Of a DNA stretch of 64,000 bases, positions 54,421-61,408 are shown one piece after another. The translations under genes and the position numbers were made by a program. The notes beneath the pieces were generated by a model, which saw nothing but the letters and a program-made list of their open reading frames with translations, did not search any database and was not told where the DNA came from. The DNA lies in assembly GCF_009828095.1 (NCBI RefSeq), contig NZ_WTYP01000001.1, positions 1,364,001 through 1,428,000 of the forward strand, in the 5' to 3' direction. Numbering within the stretch: the first letter of the stretch is position 1; each line of letters begins with the position of its first letter. This stretch comes from Pontixanthobacter luteolus (lineage in GTDB: Bacteria; Pseudomonadota; Alphaproteobacteria; Sphingomonadales; Sphingomonadaceae).

Positions 54421-55344
54421 ATGAGGCAGAATATGAAACGTCCGATGTTGGCTGGTTTTGCGATCCCGCTGCTGGGGCTGGCGGCCTGCGCTGAGGACCG
54501 GGGCGAAAGCACCGAAGCAGCTGCGGATATCGCGCAAAGCTATGAGGCGGACTCCGCAGCTGACGAGGTGGCGACTGAGGCCGGCTACTCAGCCGGGAGC
54601 GGGCCATCCGCATCCTCAGCCATTCCGGATCTCGGCAGTGTTGCGATCAATTTGCCCAAGCTGGCTTATACTTATGACTTCGCGTGGCGGATGCCGGGTG
54701 AAGACATCGGCAAGCTTCAGCGGCGCCACGCCGATCTCTGCGATCAACAGGGGCCGGCAAGCTGCCAGATTTTGGGCATGCGCAAGAACGGCGAGGTCGG
54801 CGATGAGGTGACCGGCGAATTGCAACTGGCTGTAGCCACCCGCCATGCGCGGGCGTTCGGCGCGTTGCTGGAGAAAGAAGCTGGCGAAAGCGGCGCAGAA
54901 CAGATCTCCGCGAATATCGCGGCCGAAGAACTTTCCAAGGCTATCGTCGACACCGAAGCTCGGTTGGAGGCGCGAACCGCCTTGCGTGACCGGCTCCAGA
55001 ATGTCCTGCGCACACGCAAAGGGACGGTCCGCGAACTGGTGGAGGCAGAGCGCGGCGTCGCGCAGGTCAATGAGGAAATCGATCAGGCACGCAGCTGGCT
55101 GAAGGAGATGCGCGGGCGGGTTGCCTATAGCCGGGTCAATATCCGCTATGAAACCGGAGCTGTCGCCCGCAACGACTTCCTCTCCCCGATCCAGGGTGCG
55201 CTCGGATCGCTCGGATCGATCTTCGGGTTCCTGATTGCGGCGCTGATCATGCTCGCCGCGGTGCTGGTTCCAATCGGCGGCCTGGTGCTTGGCGGCAGGG
55301 CAATCAATCGCAGGTTCGGCATCCGCCAGACTGCTGACGCCTAA
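54421..55344 (+). CDS. DUF4349 lipoprotein
   Basis: A 307-residue lipoprotein (lipobox LGLAAC, Cys23). The DUF4349 core is VDTEARLEARTALRDRLQNVLRTRKGTVRELVEAERGVAQVNEEIDQARSWLKEMRGRVAYSRVNIRYETG, a coiled-coil followed by a beta segment, and a C-terminal transmembrane helix (GFLIAALIMLAAVLVPIGGLVLG). AGGAGG sits 7 nt before ATG 54421. The function of the family is unknown, probably an envelope protein. It is a paralogue of the gene at 55512. Confidence 0.88.
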   Translation: MRQNMKRPMLAGFAIPLLGLAACAEDRGESTEAAADIAQSYEADSAADEVATEAGYSAGSGPSASSAIPDLGSVAINLPKLAYTYDFAWRMPGEDIGKLQRRHADLCDQQGPASCQILGMRKNGEVGDEVTGELQLAVATRHARAFGALLEKEAGESGAEQISANIAAEELSKAIVDTEARLEARTALRDRLQNVLRTRKGTVRELVEAERGVAQVNEEIDQARSWLKEMRGRVAYSRVNIRYETGAVARNDFLSPIQGALGSLGSIFGFLIAALIMLAAVLVPIGGLVLGGRAINRRFGIRQTADA

Positions 55345-55373
55345 GAAAGACAAGACTAACCGATAAGCTTGAT

Positions 55374-55414
55374 GGGGCGGCTGCTTTCACTGCGAGAGCG
55401 GCCGCCCCTTCTGT
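55374..55414 (+). terminator. Intrinsic terminator between the two DUF4349 genes
   Basis: GGGGCGGC (55374-55381) pairs with GCCGCCCC (55401-55408), with a few more pairs inside, then TTCTGTTT. It suggests the second DUF4349 gene has its own promoter, which is where the palindrome at 55450-55467 lies. Confidence 0.85.
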
Positions 55415-55449
55415 TTCTCTCGCCTCCGCCAGAACATCTCCTGCACTTA

Positions 55450-55467
55450 TGATATGTTGTCACATCA
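55450..55467. promoter_or_regulatory. Palindrome upstream of the second DUF4349 gene (Zur-box-like)
   Basis: TGATATGTTGTCACATCA is a near-perfect palindrome centred about 53 bp before the ATG at 55512. It shares TATGTTGT and a following ACAT with the palindrome upstream of the TonB-like gene at 59829. It resembles the Zur box TGTTATNNTATAACA with three differences over 15 bp. The resemblance is weak for this copy alone. Confidence 0.45.
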
Positions 55468-55511
55468 CGTAAACTGGGATATGCCTTCACAGATGAAACA
55501 GGGAGAGTGAG

Positions 55512-56510
55512 ATGAATTACAAGGTGTTGGCAGCCAGCGGCGTCGCAGCAATCGGCCTGTTGGCGGTTGTCGTGACCATGACCGAAAACTCGCAAAACGG
55601 AGGTGAGGAGATCATCGAACGTCTGACGATTATGGACCCCCCTTCACCTTCGACGAGCTACGACTACGTCGAACCAGCCCAGTCGATTTCTGCGCCTGCT
55701 GCCATGATGATACCACCCTCAGAAGCGGCGATGCCCGAGATTCCGGCTCTTGAAAACGAAGGCACAGCGATCGCCGGACAGCCGCGGATTGCATACCGCT
55801 TTGGATATGGCTTCCGCCTGCCGGAAGATGCCGTGAAGCCGCTACAGGACCGGCATGCGGATATGTGCGAAACACGCGGCCCAAATGTTTGCCGGATCAT
55901 TTCGATGCAGCAAAGCGGAGAGGACGATGCCGCGCATCAAGGCAGCCTTCAACTTGCCGTTGCCGCCCCCATTGCTCGCAGTTTCGGCAAGGCAATAACC
56001 GGCGTGGCGCAAAATGCCGAAGGAGAGCTGGTATCTTCGTCAATCGATGGCGAAGATCTATCAAAGCAAATCGTCGACACCGAGGCACGCCTGCGCACCC
56101 GGATCGTGCTGAGGGACAGGCTGATGGAAGTGCTGCGAAGCAGGCGCGGAACCGTCGCTGAACTGGTCGAGGCAGAACGCGGTGTGGCCAAGGTCAATGA
56201 AGAGATCGATCAGGCGCGAAGCTGGCTTGCCGAAATGACTGGCCGTGTCGATTTCAGCCAGATGCATATTACATATTCGTCAGGCGCGGTGATTGCGCGC
56301 GAATCCAGCTTCACCGATCCCGTAACCGATGCCTTGAGCGCGGCGGGACCGACTTTCGGCGGTATGATCGGCGCGCTGATCCGGCTGCTGACATTCCTGC
56401 TGCCGCTCTTGCTGCTGGGCTGGCTGGCCGTCAAAGGCTGGCGCGCGGCGGGCCGTCCTGGTTCCGGATTGCTGAAAGGCCCGGAATACAACGAAATGCC
56501 AGTTGGCTAA
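55512..56510 (+). CDS. DUF4349 membrane protein (second paralogue)
   Basis: A 332-residue paralogue of the gene at 54421, with the same core (IVDTEARLRTRIVLRDRLMEVLRSRRGTVAELVEAERGVAKVNEEIDQARSWLAEMTGRV). The N-terminus is a single transmembrane anchor (VLAASGVAAIGLLAVVVTM), not a lipobox, and a C-terminal membrane segment follows (LIRLLTFLLPLLLLGWLAV). A middle segment with cysteines also matches (ADMCETRGPNVCRI against ADLCDQQGPASCQI). It has its own upstream palindrome. Function unknown. Confidence 0.87.
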   Translation: MNYKVLAASGVAAIGLLAVVVTMTENSQNGGEEIIERLTIMDPPSPSTSYDYVEPAQSISAPAAMMIPPSEAAMPEIPALENEGTAIAGQPRIAYRFGYGFRLPEDAVKPLQDRHADMCETRGPNVCRIISMQQSGEDDAAHQGSLQLAVAAPIARSFGKAITGVAQNAEGELVSSSIDGEDLSKQIVDTEARLRTRIVLRDRLMEVLRSRRGTVAELVEAERGVAKVNEEIDQARSWLAEMTGRVDFSQMHITYSSGAVIARESSFTDPVTDALSAAGPTFGGMIGALIRLLTFLLPLLLLGWLAVKGWRAAGRPGSGLLKGPEYNEMPVG

Positions 56511-56839
56511 AGCCCGCTCATATCGCGGCTTTCGCTGGGAATTCTTACGGTGATCCCGTCCAGTTCGTCAGTCAGTGCAATCTGGCAGGAAAGGCGGCTG
56601 GTTCGGGTGACACCGTAAGCGAGGTCTAGCATGTCTTCCTCTTCCTCGCTTGCCTCGGGCAATTTCCCAAACCAATCGGGATCGACAATCACATGGCATG
56701 TTGAACAGGCCATTTGACCTTCGCAGGTGCCCTCTAGCGGCATTCCCGCCGCCTGCCCCGCTGTCAGCAGGGATGTACCCGCTTCGGCGCGGGCTTCGGT
56801 GATCGCGCCATCGGGCGCCTGAAAGCGAACACAAACCAT
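56507..56839 (-). CDS. [2Fe-2S] ferredoxin, adrenodoxin type
   Basis: A 110-residue ferredoxin with cluster ligands C39, C45, C48 and C85 (TCEGQMACSTC ... LSCQI), the C-x5-C-x2-C-x36-C pattern of the adrenodoxin/ISC type. It should carry electrons, probably for Fe-S assembly. Its start overlaps the upstream cysteine desulfurase stop by 1 nt, and its stop overlaps the convergent DUF4349 gene by 4 bp. The two desulfurases and the ferredoxin make a compact Fe-S set. Confidence 0.93.
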   Translation of the reverse strand: MVCVRFQAPDGAITEARAEAGTSLLTAGQAAGMPLEGTCEGQMACSTCHVIVDPDWFGKLPEASEEEEDMLDLAYGVTRTSRLSCQIALTDELDGITVRIPSESRDMSGL

Positions 56840-57939
56840 CAGATACCTTGCGCCTCTGCTGCTTCGAGGATTGATCTGGCTCCTGCCTCAAGATCCTCCA
56901 TGCTGGTATAACGGCCGAAACCCAGCCTGATAGAGCTTTTGGCCTGTTTGTCGCTCAGCCCGATCGCCTTGAGAACATGGCTGGGCCGTCCGGACCCGCT
57001 GGCGCAGGCAGACCCGGCGGAAAAACACACATTGCGTGCATCGGACATCAGCCTCGCAACATCGAGACCGTCTTTGCGGATGTTAAGATTGCCCTTCCAC
57101 CGGGCATCGGCGCTGCCATTCAATTCCCAGCCTGCGAACATTTCCCGCGCGCGGTCCCATAGCGCCGCAATATGTTCCGCGTCCTGCGCCATGCGCTCTT
57201 TCGCCTCTTTCGCAGCGGCACCGAAACCGGCGCACAAAGCCGGACTGAGCGTGCCGGACCTGAGCCCGCCTTCCTGTCCGCCGCCGGTCTGCACCTCAGT
57301 CAGGTCAAGACCATCGCGGATCCACAGCGCGCCCACGCCCTTGGGCCCGTGGAATTTGTGCGCGCTGATCGCGATCATGTCCGCACCGGTGACCTCGATC
57401 TTGCCATAGGCCTGCACAGCGTCGCACAGGAACAGCGCGTTCGCCTCCTTCGCACGGCGGTGCCATTCGACAGTGGGCTGGATTACGCCGATCTCGTTAT
57501 TGACCTGCATCACCGCGACCAGCCGGGTGTCTGCCGGCATATCCTGCTTGATGTTGCACTGGCCGTCTTGCGCGACGTTCAGCTCGTGAAATTTGCCCAG
57601 CGACCGTGCGGTATCGCCCACTGCGGAATGCTCGATTGCGGAGAAGGAGACGCTGTCTTTTCCCTTTCCGCCTTTCGTGCCGCGAATGGCCAGATTGATC
57701 GCCTCGGTCGCGCCGCTGGTAAAAATGACCTTGCCGCCGGCCGGGAACAGCGCCGCAACTCTGTCCCGCGCCAGTTCGACAGCGGCGGCGGCAGCGCGGC
57801 CCATCCTGTGGGATGAATGGGGATTGCCGAAGCCCTGCCCGTCAGGCCCGTCGAGCCAGCGCAGCATGGCATCGCGTGCTTCGGGGGCAAGCGGAGTGGT
57901 TGCCTGATAGTCGAGATAGATCACGTCAGACCTACCCAT
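56839..57939 (-). CDS. Cysteine desulfurase (second copy)
   Basis: A 366-residue NifS/IscS-like desulfurase that moves sulfur from cysteine to a persulfide for Fe-S clusters or thiolation. The PLP lysine is K195 in SAHKFHGPKG and the catalytic loop Cys is C312 in GSACASGSGRPSHVL (group I type). The N-terminus VIYLDYQATTPLAPEA is typical. Start 57939 overlaps the previous desulfurase stop; GTG at 57924 is a shorter alternative. It is in one operon with another desulfurase upstream and a ferredoxin downstream. Confidence 0.93.
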   Translation of the reverse strand: MGRSDVIYLDYQATTPLAPEARDAMLRWLDGPDGQGFGNPHSSHRMGRAAAAAVELARDRVAALFPAGGKVIFTSGATEAINLAIRGTKGGKGKDSVSFSAIEHSAVGDTARSLGKFHELNVAQDGQCNIKQDMPADTRLVAVMQVNNEIGVIQPTVEWHRRAKEANALFLCDAVQAYGKIEVTGADMIAISAHKFHGPKGVGALWIRDGLDLTEVQTGGGQEGGLRSGTLSPALCAGFGAAAKEAKERMAQDAEHIAALWDRAREMFAGWELNGSADARWKGNLNIRKDGLDVARLMSDARNVCFSAGSACASGSGRPSHVLKAIGLSDKQAKSSIRLGFGRYTSMEDLEAGARSILEAAEAQGI

Positions 57940-58976
57940 GCCTGTGCAAAGCGTTCCAGATCTTCTGCCGCTGTGTTCCAGCCAATGCTGACGCGGATCG
58001 TGCGCGATGCGGTTTCATCGTCCACTCCGAATGCGTCGAGAACCCGGCTTTTCTTGAGCGTGCCGGATGAACAGGCGCTGCCCGCCGACACGGCAAACCC
58101 CATCGCATCCAGGCGGATCAACTGCGCCTGCGCGCTCAGGCTCGGGTGGGCGATCGACTTGATGAACATTGTTGTCATGCCATCTGCATCAACGATCACA
58201 CCGCCATGGTCGGTCACAATTTCAGTCAATTCTATGAACTTGTCGCCAACATCAATGAACGGTTCCGGATCGTCTGGCGCCCATTGTTCGAGCGCCGCCG
58301 CCATACCCAATGCACCGGGCAGGTTTTCCGTCCCCTGACGGTATCCGCGCTCATGCCCGCCAATCGGATCGAGAAGCGCATAATCACGCACCAGCAATGC
58401 CCCGATCCCGATCGGCCCGCCGAATTTATGAGCCGATATCACCGCCATGTCGCAATCGGGGAGCGCGTGCTTGCCCGCGCTTTGCGAACAATCGCACAGC
58501 ATCACGCCATTCCGGGAGCGGACCTGCTGTGCCAATTCGATGATCGGCTGCATTACGCCCGTCTCCGAATTCACATGCTGGACCGCAACTATCGCGGAGC
58601 CATCCGGTTGAAGCAGTCGATCCAGCGCGTCGCGGTCGACCAGCGGCCCTTGCAGCCCGACGACATCTGCACCGGGTGCCGCACGGAAAACTGCGTCATG
58701 TTCCGCCGCGCTCACGATCTGGCGGTCAGCTTTCGCGCGCTGCAATCCGATAGAAAGCGCCTCGCTCGCACCGCTGGTGAAGATCACTTCGCCGTTCCAG
58801 CCGAGAGCATTCTTGACCCGTGCGCGGGCATCCTCCAGCTCCTGTTTCGCCTTGCGCCCCTCTGCGTGCGGGCTGCTGGGATTGGCCCATTTCCGGAACC
58901 CGTCCTGCATCGCGGCCAGCGCTTCGGGCCGGATCGGTGAAGTCGCCGCATGGTCGAGATAGATACGGTCGGAAAT
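57921..58976 (-). CDS. Cysteine desulfurase (first copy), probable ATT start
   Basis: A NifS/IscS-like desulfurase of about 351 residues. The first ATG (58910) would delete the conserved N-terminus, but the frame continues upstream with SDRIYLDHAATSPIRPEALAA before a stop. No ATG, GTG or TTG occurs there; an ATT at 58976-58974 lies 4 nt after GAGGG (58985-58981). I therefore propose an ATT start. The PLP lysine lies in SAHKFGGP (K184) and the catalytic Cys in GSACSSGTLKKSRVL. The stop overlaps the next desulfurase. It is divergent from an alpha/beta hydrolase gene. Confidence 0.85.
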   Translation of the reverse strand: MSDRIYLDHAATSPIRPEALAAMQDGFRKWANPSSPHAEGRKAKQELEDARARVKNALGWNGEVIFTSGASEALSIGLQRAKADRQIVSAAEHDAVFRAAPGADVVGLQGPLVDRDALDRLLQPDGSAIVAVQHVNSETGVMQPIIELAQQVRSRNGVMLCDCSQSAGKHALPDCDMAVISAHKFGGPIGIGALLVRDYALLDPIGGHERGYRQGTENLPGALGMAAALEQWAPDDPEPFIDVGDKFIELTEIVTDHGGVIVDADGMTTMFIKSIAHPSLSAQAQLIRLDAMGFAVSAGSACSSGTLKKSRVLDAFGVDDETASRTIRVSIGWNTAAEDLERFAQAWVGLT

Positions 58977-59087
58977 AGCGCCCTCTGGATATGGTTATCA
59001 CAATTGCGAAAATCGCATGTGACACTATATAGACAGGGAAATACGCCGCGCTACCCGCGCGTCCGCTACATCTGACAGGTTGAACTC

Positions 59088-59744
59088 ATGCCATCCGTAA
59101 TTTTTCCCGGTCCCGAAGGCCGTCTTGAAGGCCGCTACACACCCGCCCCGCGCCCGCGCGCGCCGGTCGCCATGATCCTGCACCCGCACCCACAAGGGGG
59201 AGGCACGATGAACGAGCGGATTACGCAAAAACTTTTCAAGACTTTCACCGACCGTGGATTTGCAACGCTGCGCTTCAATTTCCGCGGTGTCGGCCGCAGT
59301 CAGGGCAGCTTCGACAATGGCATTGGCGAATTGAGCGATGCGGCATCGGCACTCGACTGGGTGCAGTCTATTCATCCCGAAGCGCAAACGACGTGGGTTG
59401 CCGGCGTTTCGTTCGGCGCGCTGATCGGCATGCAATTGCTGATGCGCCGCCCGGAAGTGCGCGGCTTCATCTCGATCGCTCCGCCCGCAAACATGTACGA
59501 CTTCAGCTTCCTTGCGCCCTGCCCCGCATCGGGCATCTTCATACAGGGAACCGCAGACACCGTTGTTCAGCCGAGCGCGGTGCAGAAACTGGTCGACAAG
59601 CTGCGCACGCAGAAACACATCACCATCCATCACGAAGAGATCCCGCGGGCGAACCACTTCTTCGAGAACGAGCAGGATGAACTGATGGCCTCGGTCGACA
59701 ATTACCTCGATTTCCGCCTGGACCCGGCCTGCCCGATCAAGTGA
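59088..59744 (+). CDS. Small alpha/beta hydrolase
   Basis: A 218-residue hydrolase with nucleophile elbow GVSFGA, an N-terminal MILHPHPQGGG loop and C-terminal RANHFFENEQ (probable His). It belongs to the family of small hydrolases found next to Fe-S assembly genes in alphaproteobacteria; function unknown. It is divergent from the first cysteine desulfurase, with 111 bp between starts, and shares that control region. Confidence 0.88.
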   Translation: MPSVIFPGPEGRLEGRYTPAPRPRAPVAMILHPHPQGGGTMNERITQKLFKTFTDRGFATLRFNFRGVGRSQGSFDNGIGELSDAASALDWVQSIHPEAQTTWVAGVSFGALIGMQLLMRRPEVRGFISIAPPANMYDFSFLAPCPASGIFIQGTADTVVQPSAVQKLVDKLRTQKHITIHHEEIPRANHFFENEQDELMASVDNYLDFRLDPACPIK

Positions 59745-59828
59745 TTGTGGGCTAACGCCCCGCACAGCCTGAATTCCTACACACCTGAAATCAGTGGCAA
59801 ATTGCCACGCGATATACCTTGCTCTTCA

Positions 59829-59847
59829 AATGTTATGTTGTAACATT
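59829..59847. promoter_or_regulatory. Palindrome upstream of the TonB-like gene (Zur-box-like)
   Basis: AATGTTA (59829-59835) and TAACATT (59841-59847) form a perfect 7-bp inverted repeat with a 5-nt spacer, centred about 54 bp before the ATG at 59892. TGTTATGTTGTAACA matches the Zur box TGTTATNNTATAACA at all but one fixed position. It suggests metal (zinc) control of this TonB-like protein; I cannot exclude another palindrome-binding regulator. Confidence 0.5.
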
Positions 59848-59891
59848 GCGCTATTGGAGGCCGCTAAGAGGTCGCAACAGGAGAGCAAGCC

Positions 59892-60578
59892 ATGTCCTAT
59901 ATCGATCAAGGCACGCGGACGAACAAGCCCGCCGCCATTGCCGCAGTTATCGCTATCCATGCCGGCCTCGGCTATGTGCTGGTCAGCGGACTGTCGACGG
60001 TAATCGACATCCTCGATCCGCCACCTCCGCTCACAGGCACAACGGTCATCGACCTTCCGCCGTCGCCCCCGCCGAAAGAGGTGGAAGAAGCGGTCAAGCC
60101 AAAGGCACCGGTGAGGAACGAGAACGTGACCGCTCCAGACCTTCCGATAACGATTGTCGTGAATGAGGCCGATTTCATCGTCGAACCGACTTTCGATGAT
60201 TTCGCGGACGAATTGATCCTGAAGCCCGGTACGGGTGCTGGTCTTGGCGGCGGGACGAAGCCAGCCGATCCCCCTGCGTTCGATCCAGTTGCAGCTGCGC
60301 CGAAGAACAATCCGGGAGACTGGGTGAGCCAATCCGATTACCGGTCCAGTTGGGTCCGCAAGGAATTTGACGGTCTGGCCCGCTTCAAACTGACGGTCAG
60401 CGCCAGCGGCAAAGTCGAAAACTGCCAGATTACCGGATCGACTGGCCATAACGTTCTCGACCAGGCGACTTGCAAACTGGTCCAGCGCCGCGCGCGTTTC
60501 GAACCGGCCCGCAACAGCAGCGGCAAAAAGGTCAGCGGTACCTATACCAATGCAGTGCGCTGGCAGCTGCCCGAATAG
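59892..60578 (+). CDS. TonB-family energy transducer
   Basis: A 228-residue protein with an N-terminal transmembrane helix (AIAAVIAIHAGLGYVLV), a Pro-rich spacer (PPPPLTG, PPSPPPKEVEEAVKPKAP) and a C-terminal TonB domain (FKLTVSASGKVENCQITGST, LVQRRARFEPARNSSG). It couples the proton-motive force, with ExbBD, to outer-membrane receptors. exbB/exbD and a receptor are not adjacent. CAACAGGAGAGC gives AGGAG 8 nt before the ATG. A palindrome resembling a Zur box lies about 54 bp upstream. Confidence 0.9.
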   Translation: MSYIDQGTRTNKPAAIAAVIAIHAGLGYVLVSGLSTVIDILDPPPPLTGTTVIDLPPSPPPKEVEEAVKPKAPVRNENVTAPDLPITIVVNEADFIVEPTFDDFADELILKPGTGAGLGGGTKPADPPAFDPVAAAPKNNPGDWVSQSDYRSSWVRKEFDGLARFKLTVSASGKVENCQITGSTGHNVLDQATCKLVQRRARFEPARNSSGKKVSGTYTNAVRWQLPE

Positions 60579-60589
60579 ACCTTACGAAA

Positions 60590-60811
60590 TCACGAGCCTG
60601 CAACTGGCCCCTCGATCTGGTCCAACCGGTCGAGGGGCGCTTTTCCTTCGTCGTCGGGAAGTGTCCAGATCGCGATATTGACTGCCGCAATTATGGCCAG
60701 AACGACCATCAGCAGAACCTGCTTGATCGGACCGCCTTTTCGCCACAGCAAAAATGCCCCGAATAGAAGTGCGACAACCGCGAGCGCCAAGATCGAAAGA
60801 ACTGTATTCAT
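60590..60811 (-). CDS. Small two-helix membrane protein
   Basis: A 73-residue protein with two helices (MNTVLSILALAVVALLFGAFLLW and QVLLMVVLAIIAAVNIAIWTL) and an acidic C-terminus (PDDEGKAPLDRLDQIEG). The start at 60811 is the first ATG giving a clean helix; the frame extends to 60847. It converges with the TonB-like gene (11 nt between stops). No family recognised. Confidence 0.6.
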   Translation of the reverse strand: MNTVLSILALAVVALLFGAFLLWRKGGPIKQVLLMVVLAIIAAVNIAIWTLPDDEGKAPLDRLDQIEGPVAGS

Positions 60812-60868
60812 ATCGTTCGGATAGCGCTTTTTACCAGTATGTGTCACCCTGAAAGAGTGGAACTAAAG

Positions 60869-60899
60869 CGACTCTGGACCGTTACATGTCTGAGTCGCA
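60869..60899. promoter_or_regulatory. Inverted repeat with two GANTC sites upstream of DUF3597
   Basis: GCGACTC (60869-60875) and GAGTCGC (60893-60899) are perfect inverse complements with a 17-bp spacer, and each carries a GANTC CcrM site. It lies 48-78 bp before the DUF3597 start. Methylation-dependent control of that gene is possible. Confidence 0.55.
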
Positions 60900-60946
60900 A
60901 ATCTGCGGTAAAACTCACATTTCGAAATAGACGGGAGAATTAGGTA

Positions 60947-61306
60947 ATGGGTATTTTCAGCTCGATCAAAAACGCGATCTTCGGCAAAAAAGAAGAGAAA
61001 GCAGCACCGACGGCACCGGTCACGCCAGCTGCCAGCACCCAGCCAGCTGCGATCAGCGAAGTTGATGTTGCTGCCCGTCTTGATGCGATGGACGGTTCCG
61101 ACAAACTGAACTGGCGCACGTCGATCGTCGACTTGATGAAGCTGATTGGCGTGGATTCTTCCTTCGCCAATCGCAAGGAATTGGCCGGTGAACTCGGCGA
61201 CACGAATTATTCCGGATCGGCTGAAGAGAATATCTGGTTGCACAAGAAAACGATGCAGGAACTGGCCAAGAATGGCGGCAAGGTTCCAGCCGAATTCCTC
61301 GACTGA
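60947..61306 (+). CDS. DUF3597 protein
   Basis: A 119-residue protein with DUF3597 signature: MGIFSSIKNAIFGKK, an Ala/Pro/Thr linker, then ARLDAMDGSDKLNWRTSIVDLMKLIGVDSSFANRKELAGELG and HKKTMQELAKNGGKVP. The C-terminal half looks like a LysM/peptidoglycan-associated small helical domain. It is cytosolic. GGGAGAATTAGGTA before the ATG contains a weak site. A terminator follows at 61329. Two GANTC sites in an inverted repeat lie upstream. Confidence 0.85.
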   Translation: MGIFSSIKNAIFGKKEEKAAPTAPVTPAASTQPAAISEVDVAARLDAMDGSDKLNWRTSIVDLMKLIGVDSSFANRKELAGELGDTNYSGSAEENIWLHKKTMQELAKNGGKVPAEFLD

Positions 61307-61328
61307 TCTGTCAGACATTGAACTGGAA

Positions 61329-61356
61329 GGGGCGGGCGTTTGCTCGCCCCTTTTTT
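61329..61356 (+). terminator. Intrinsic terminator after DUF3597
   Basis: GGGGCGGGC pairs with GCTCGCCCC (one G-T pair) around a GTTT loop, followed by six T (61351-61356). It is 23 nt after the DUF3597 stop. Confidence 0.92.
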
Positions 61357-61408
61357 GTGGGCGCATGACGGTTTGACACGGTGCCTGCGCCGCGCCACAC
61401 ACTCAGCC

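Noticed and set aside
57921-58910. First cysteine desulfurase as an N-terminally truncated pseudogene
   Set aside because: The missing N-terminus is present in frame upstream with a ribosome-site-like sequence; an ATT start explains it without any frameshift or loss.
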